DNA of 64,000 nt from Mycobacterium asiaticum (lineage in GTDB: Bacteria > Actinomycetota > Actinomycetes > Mycobacteriales > Mycobacteriaceae), in contig NZ_LZKQ01000100.1 of NCBI RefSeq assembly GCF_001668675.1, positions 44,939 through 108,938 on the forward strand. The letters are read 5' to 3'. Below are positions 59,873 through 64,000 of this stretch, in pieces. Numbering within the stretch: the stretch's first letter is position 1; each line of letters opens with the position of its first letter. The translations under genes were made by a program, and so were the position numbers. The notes under the pieces were generated by a model. The model made no database searches and was not told where the DNA came from. It saw nothing but the letters and a program-made list of their open reading frames with translations.

Positions 59873-60742
59873 CTACTCCTCGACCGCGACCCCGCCGCGG
59901 GTGCGCCGGCGGCGGTGCGATGTCTTGCCGGTGGGCCGCCGGTTGCGGAGCCGCTGGGGGACGGGCGCCTCGACGGTTTCGGCTTCGGAGGTCTCGGCCT
60001 CGGAGGTCTCGGCCTCGGAGGTGTCGGTGGTTTCCTCCGTCGTTTCGGCGGCGGGCTCCTCGGTTTCCTGCACTTGAGTTACCGGTTCGGGCACCTGTGC
60101 CTCGACGGTCTCGGCCTGCGTCGATTCCTCGTCTTCGGCCTCGACGGTGTCTTCGGAGGCTTCCGCGTCTTCTTCGTCTCTGGCTTCGTCGGTCGCCTCG
60201 GCTTCGTCTTCGTCGTCCGCCTCGTCAGCCGCATCAACTTCGGCGGCCTTGCCGCGCTTCTTGCCGCGGCCCCGGCTCTTCTTGACCTTCTTCGGCTTGA
60301 TCGGTTTGGGCGGCGGTGGCGGCAACTCGGCCACGAACGACAGGTAGAAAGCAAAGAAGCCCAGCACGGCGATGGCCGCGGCCGCCCCGTAGATCGCGAA
60401 CAGCCACTGGCCGACCGTGTCCAGCTTGAGCCAGAACTCGCTGATCGCGGTGCCCACGATCAGCACACCGGCCAATACGTGCGCGACGATCGAACAGGTC
60501 CTGATCGTGAGCGCCATTTGCGGGGTGCCCAGCTCGGGCTTGCCGGTACGCCGCTGGGTGAAGACCACCGGCAAGGCGGCAAGTCCGATCAGCGCGCCGG
60601 TGACGATGCGCAGCACCCGCCCGAGCATTTCTGGCGTGTCGCCCACCAACTCGGGCCACCGCGGCAGTACGAAATAGAAGAAGAGGACGCCGGCGCCGAT
60701 CGAAAACGACGCGTGCCAAAGCATGGCGACTTTGCGCCCCAT
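59873..60742 (-). CDS. lucA: LucA-like membrane protein with acidic repeat tail (Rv3723)
   Basis: 289-aa membrane protein equivalent by position to Rv3723 (LucA), which stabilises Mce1/Mce4 fatty-acid and cholesterol uptake complexes in M. tuberculosis. The N-terminal 150 residues form about four transmembrane segments, for example SIGAGVLFFYFVLP and VLRIVTGALIGLAALPVVF, then LAGVLIVGTAISEF and LFAIYGAAAAIAVLGFFAFY. A Pro/Lys linker (PPPPPKPIKPKKVKK) leads to a 110-residue, very acidic, low-complexity tail with three SEAET repeats, longer than in M. tuberculosis. ATG 60742 starts the family sequence. Confidence 0.75.
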   Translation of the reverse strand: MGRKVAMLWHASFSIGAGVLFFYFVLPRWPELVGDTPEMLGRVLRIVTGALIGLAALPVVFTQRRTGKPELGTPQMALTIRTCSIVAHVLAGVLIVGTAISEFWLKLDTVGQWLFAIYGAAAAIAVLGFFAFYLSFVAELPPPPPKPIKPKKVKKSRGRGKKRGKAAEVDAADEADDEDEAEATDEARDEEDAEASEDTVEAEDEESTQAETVEAQVPEPVTQVQETEEPAAETTEETTDTSEAETSEAETSEAETVEAPVPQRLRNRRPTGKTSHRRRRTRGGVAVEE

Positions 60743-60826
60743 ACCCCTCCTCAAACAGATTGATCTCACGCCGCCGAAAGGTGACCAGGCCGAATGTCGT
60801 TCCTGGTCACACGGCGGACCGTACAG

Positions 60827-60911
60827 CGGAGGATGCGGGATTTGAACCCGCGAGGGCTATTAACCCAACCCGCGTTCCAGGCGAGCGCCATAGGCCACTA
60901 GGCGAATCCTC
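60827..60911 (-). tRNA. tRNA-Ser(GGA)
   Basis: 85-nt class II tRNA on the minus strand. The acceptor GGAGGAT pairs with ATCCTCC. The anticodon loop CTGGAAC gives GGA (reads UCC/UCU), the T-loop is GGTTCAAATCC, and the variable arm is long. No CCA is encoded. It lies 85 bp upstream of the LucA gene, as serT does near Rv3723 in M. tuberculosis. Confidence 0.94.
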
Positions 60912-61002
60912 CGTGGTCATGGTAGCTGCTGAACGGTGCCGGGTGTCCCGGGTACCTGCCACCACCGCCGTCGAGTCGCCGCGGCCTGGTACTACACTCG
61001 CC

Positions 61003-62394
<1,392 letters not shown>

Positions 62395-62460
62395 TCCTGC
62401 GCTCAGGGCGGAAAAGTTCAGGTTCCCAGCGCCCTGGACGCAGAATCAACGCCGACGAGC

Positions 62461-62703
62461 GCATCGTCACCGGGCTCCGCTTGATTGCCCGCCTCCTCAG
62501 CCGACCCTCTGGGGTCGGCATCGTCACCGGGCTCCGCTTGATTGCCCGCCTCCTCAGCCGCCCCTCTGAGGTCGGCATCGTCACCGGGCTCCGCTCGATT
62601 GCCCGCCTCCTCAGCCGACCCTCTGGGGTCGGCATCGTCACCGGGCTCCGCTTGATTGCCCGCCTCCTCAGCCGACCCTCTGGGGTCGGCATCGTCACCG
62701 GGC
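62461..62703. repeat. 57-bp tandem repeat, 4.3 copies, with hairpin in each unit (VNTR)
   Basis: Units 62461-62517, 62518-62574, 62575-62631, 62632-62688 and a 15-bp partial unit to 62703. Each starts GCATCGTCACCGGGCTCCGC, and all but unit 2 carry CCGACCC-TCTG-GGGTCGG, a perfect 7-bp hairpin. Units differ by 1-3 bases (unit 2 reads CCCCTCTGAG, unit 3 CTCGATT). The array fills the gap between the aminotransferase and dnaX (62395-62721). Read on the minus strand it is open and encodes 19-residue repeats, probably a by-product of the 57-bp period. Confidence 0.95.
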
Positions 62704-62721
62704 GTCGGTAGCCTGCTCACC

Positions 62722-64000
62722 GTGGCCCTCTACCGCAAGTACCGACCGGCAACCTTCGCCGAAGTGGTGGGGCAGGAGCACGTCACCGAGCCGCTCTCCG
62801 TCGCCCTGCAAGCGGGCCGGATCAACCACGCATACCTGTTCTCCGGCCCGCGCGGCTGCGGAAAGACCTCGTCCGCACGCATTCTCGCGCGGTCGCTGAA
62901 CTGCGCGCAGGGTCCCACCGCTACCCCGTGCGGAGTTTGCGATTCCTGCCAGGCGCTGGCCCCCAATGCGCCGGGCAGCATCGATGTGGTCGAGCTCGAC
63001 GCGGCCAGCCACGGCGGCGTCGACGACACCCGCGAACTGCGCGACCGCGCCTTCTACGCGCCGGCCCAGTCGCGCTACCGGGTGTTCATCGTCGACGAGG
63101 CGCACATGGTGACCACGGCGGGATTCAATGCGCTGCTCAAGATCGTCGAGGAGCCACCCGAGCACCTCATCTTCATCTTCGCGACCACCGAGCCGGAGAA
63201 GGTGCTGCCCACGATCCGGTCGCGCACTCATCACTATCCGTTCCGGCTGCTGCCGCCCCGCACGATGCGGGCGTTGATCTCCCGGATCTGTGAGCAGGAG
63301 GGCGTGGTCGTCGACGAGGCGGTGTACCCGCTGGTCATCCGGGCCGGCGGGGGCTCGCCGCGCGACACGCTCTCGGTGCTGGATCAGCTGGTGGCCGGAT
63401 CCGACGGCGGCCGGGTCGGCTATCAGCGGGCGCTGGGGCTGCTGGGCGCCACCGACGTCGCGCTCATCGACGACGCCGTCGACGCACTGGCCGCCGGCGA
63501 CGCGGCGGCGTTGTTCGGCGCCGTCGAATCGGTGATCGACGCCGGACACGACCCGCGGCGCTTCGCCACCGATCTGCTGGAACGGTTCCGCGACCTCATC
63601 CTCATGCAGGCGGTCCCGGACGCGGTGTCCCGCGGCGTGGTGGACGCGCCGGAGGACATCCTGGACCGCATGCGGGATCAAGCGGCCCGCATCGGTCCGG
63701 CGACCCTGACCCGATACGCCGAAGTCGTCCAGGCCGGCCTCGGGGAGATGCGTGGCGCCACCGCGCCGCGGTTGCTGCTCGAAGTGGTGTGCGCCCGCCT
63801 GCTGTTGCCGTCGGCCTCCGACGCCGAATCGGCGTTGCTGCAACGTGTTGAGCGCATCGAGACGCGGCTGGCGATCTCTATACCGGCCGCGGACGCGCCC
63901 GCGCCCAGCGCGCCGGCTCGTCCGCCGATCACCCGGCCCGCGCCGCGGCCGGAGCCCAAGGCCGAACCGGTCCCGGCGGCGCCGCCGAAGCCCGCGACAC
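62722..64000 (+). CDS. dnaX: DNA polymerase III subunit gamma/tau DnaX (3' end outside window)
   Basis: Clamp-loader ATPase subunit. The visible 426 residues have Walker A GPRGCGKT (about 42-49), a four-Cys zinc module (NCAQGP, PCGVCDSC), the DEAH Walker B, a sensor motif FATTEPEKVLPTIRSR, and the DnaX collar domain. A Pro/Ala-rich linker begins near residue 395 and leads out of the window. The GTG start is at 62722, only 19 bp after the tandem repeat array. It is the Rv3721c equivalent. Confidence 0.94.
   Translation, partial: MALYRKYRPATFAEVVGQEHVTEPLSVALQAGRINHAYLFSGPRGCGKTSSARILARSLNCAQGPTATPCGVCDSCQALAPNAPGSIDVVELDAASHGGVDDTRELRDRAFYAPAQSRYRVFIVDEAHMVTTAGFNALLKIVEEPPEHLIFIFATTEPEKVLPTIRSRTHHYPFRLLPPRTMRALISRICEQEGVVVDEAVYPLVIRAGGGSPRDTLSVLDQLVAGSDGGRVGYQRALGLLGATDVALIDDAVDALAAGDAAALFGAVESVIDAGHDPRRFATDLLERFRDLILMQAVPDAVSRGVVDAPEDILDRMRDQAARIGPATLTRYAEVVQAGLGEMRGATAPRLLLEVVCARLLLPSASDAESALLQRVERIETRLAISIPAADAPAPSAPARPPITRPAPRPEPKAEPVPAAPPKPAT

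Noticed and set aside
62461..62703. Possible CRISPR array because of regular repeats near 57 bp
   Set aside because: The 57-bp units are directly adjacent with no unique spacers, and no cas genes are present.
62418..62720. Minus-strand frame encoding 19-residue acidic repeats (DDADPRGSAEEAGNQAEPG) upstream of dnaX
   Set aside because: The 57-bp period keeps all frames open by chance. It has no ribosome site and lies entirely within the repeat array.
62695..63843. Long minus-strand open frame opposite dnaX
   Set aside because: The plus strand encodes unmistakable DnaX motifs; the minus frame is a high-GC shadow.

Overview
The window is chromosomal DNA from a non-tuberculous Mycobacterium. 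It is high-GC, uses GTG starts freely, and carries an ordered set of genes known from the M. tuberculosis Rv3721c-Rv3764c region (dnaX, Rv3722c, lucA, tRNA-Ser, cut5, ligC, a LigD-type polymerase, NUDIX, tgs2, tadA, tyrA, proXVWZ, fadE36, alkyl sulfatase, lpqH, tcrY). That core is in reverse order here and is interrupted by accessory blocks absent from the tubercle bacillus as I know it. No transposase, complete prophage or CRISPR array is visible. Homology and gene symbols come from recognising protein sequence and gene order; no database search was run.

Layout. 1-3.4 kb: sensor kinase TcrY (cut by the window edge), lipoprotein LpqH, alkyl sulfatase. 3.5-8.2 kb: a minus-strand operon of APH-type kinase, SDR, acyl-CoA dehydrogenase, TetR and quinone-oxidoreductase-like enzyme, with a candidate operator at its head. 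8.3-14.4 kb: histidine phosphatase, FadE36-type phosphotransferase, LapA-like membrane protein, and the osmoprotectant importer proX-proV-proW-proZ. 14.4-16.7 kb: tyrA, the tadA pair separated by 57-bp repeats, and a tRNA-Ser(CGA) with a terminator.

16.7-37.6 kb is largely accessory: a DUF4236 protein and a coiled-coil protein beside the tRNA, secreted proteins, a standalone PE-PPE-domain hydrolase, an SDR, a GH5-like glycosidase, a sulfotransferase/MBL-hydrolase/VOC/LLM operon, an M1 aminopeptidase coupled to a Pls/PosA-type NRPS, a DJ-1 family protein, a D-2-hydroxyacid dehydrogenase, and a DapB-like/SDR/TetR operon headed by a perfect 23-bp palindrome. 37.6-44.4 kb: tgs2, NUDIX, P450, two related beta-rich proteins, TetR, and divergent ligC and polymerase-domain genes. 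44.4-52.4 kb: small enzymes, a TetR divergent from an NmrA/SDR pair with two matching operators, the Rv3725-like epimerase, an intact cutinase, and two overlapping CsbD genes.

52.4-58.5 kb is the most unusual block. A TPR-like protein and a CHAT (caspase-like) protease are translationally coupled, followed by two coupled proteins of unknown function, with a small gene on the opposite strand between the pairs. The arrangement resembles bacterial caspase/TPR conflict systems. 58.5-64 kb returns to the core: a second LpqH-type lipoprotein, an enoyl-CoA hydratase, LucA, tRNA-Ser(GGA), the 4.5S/SRP RNA, the Rv3722c aminotransferase, a 57-bp tandem repeat with a hairpin in each unit, and dnaX running off the end.
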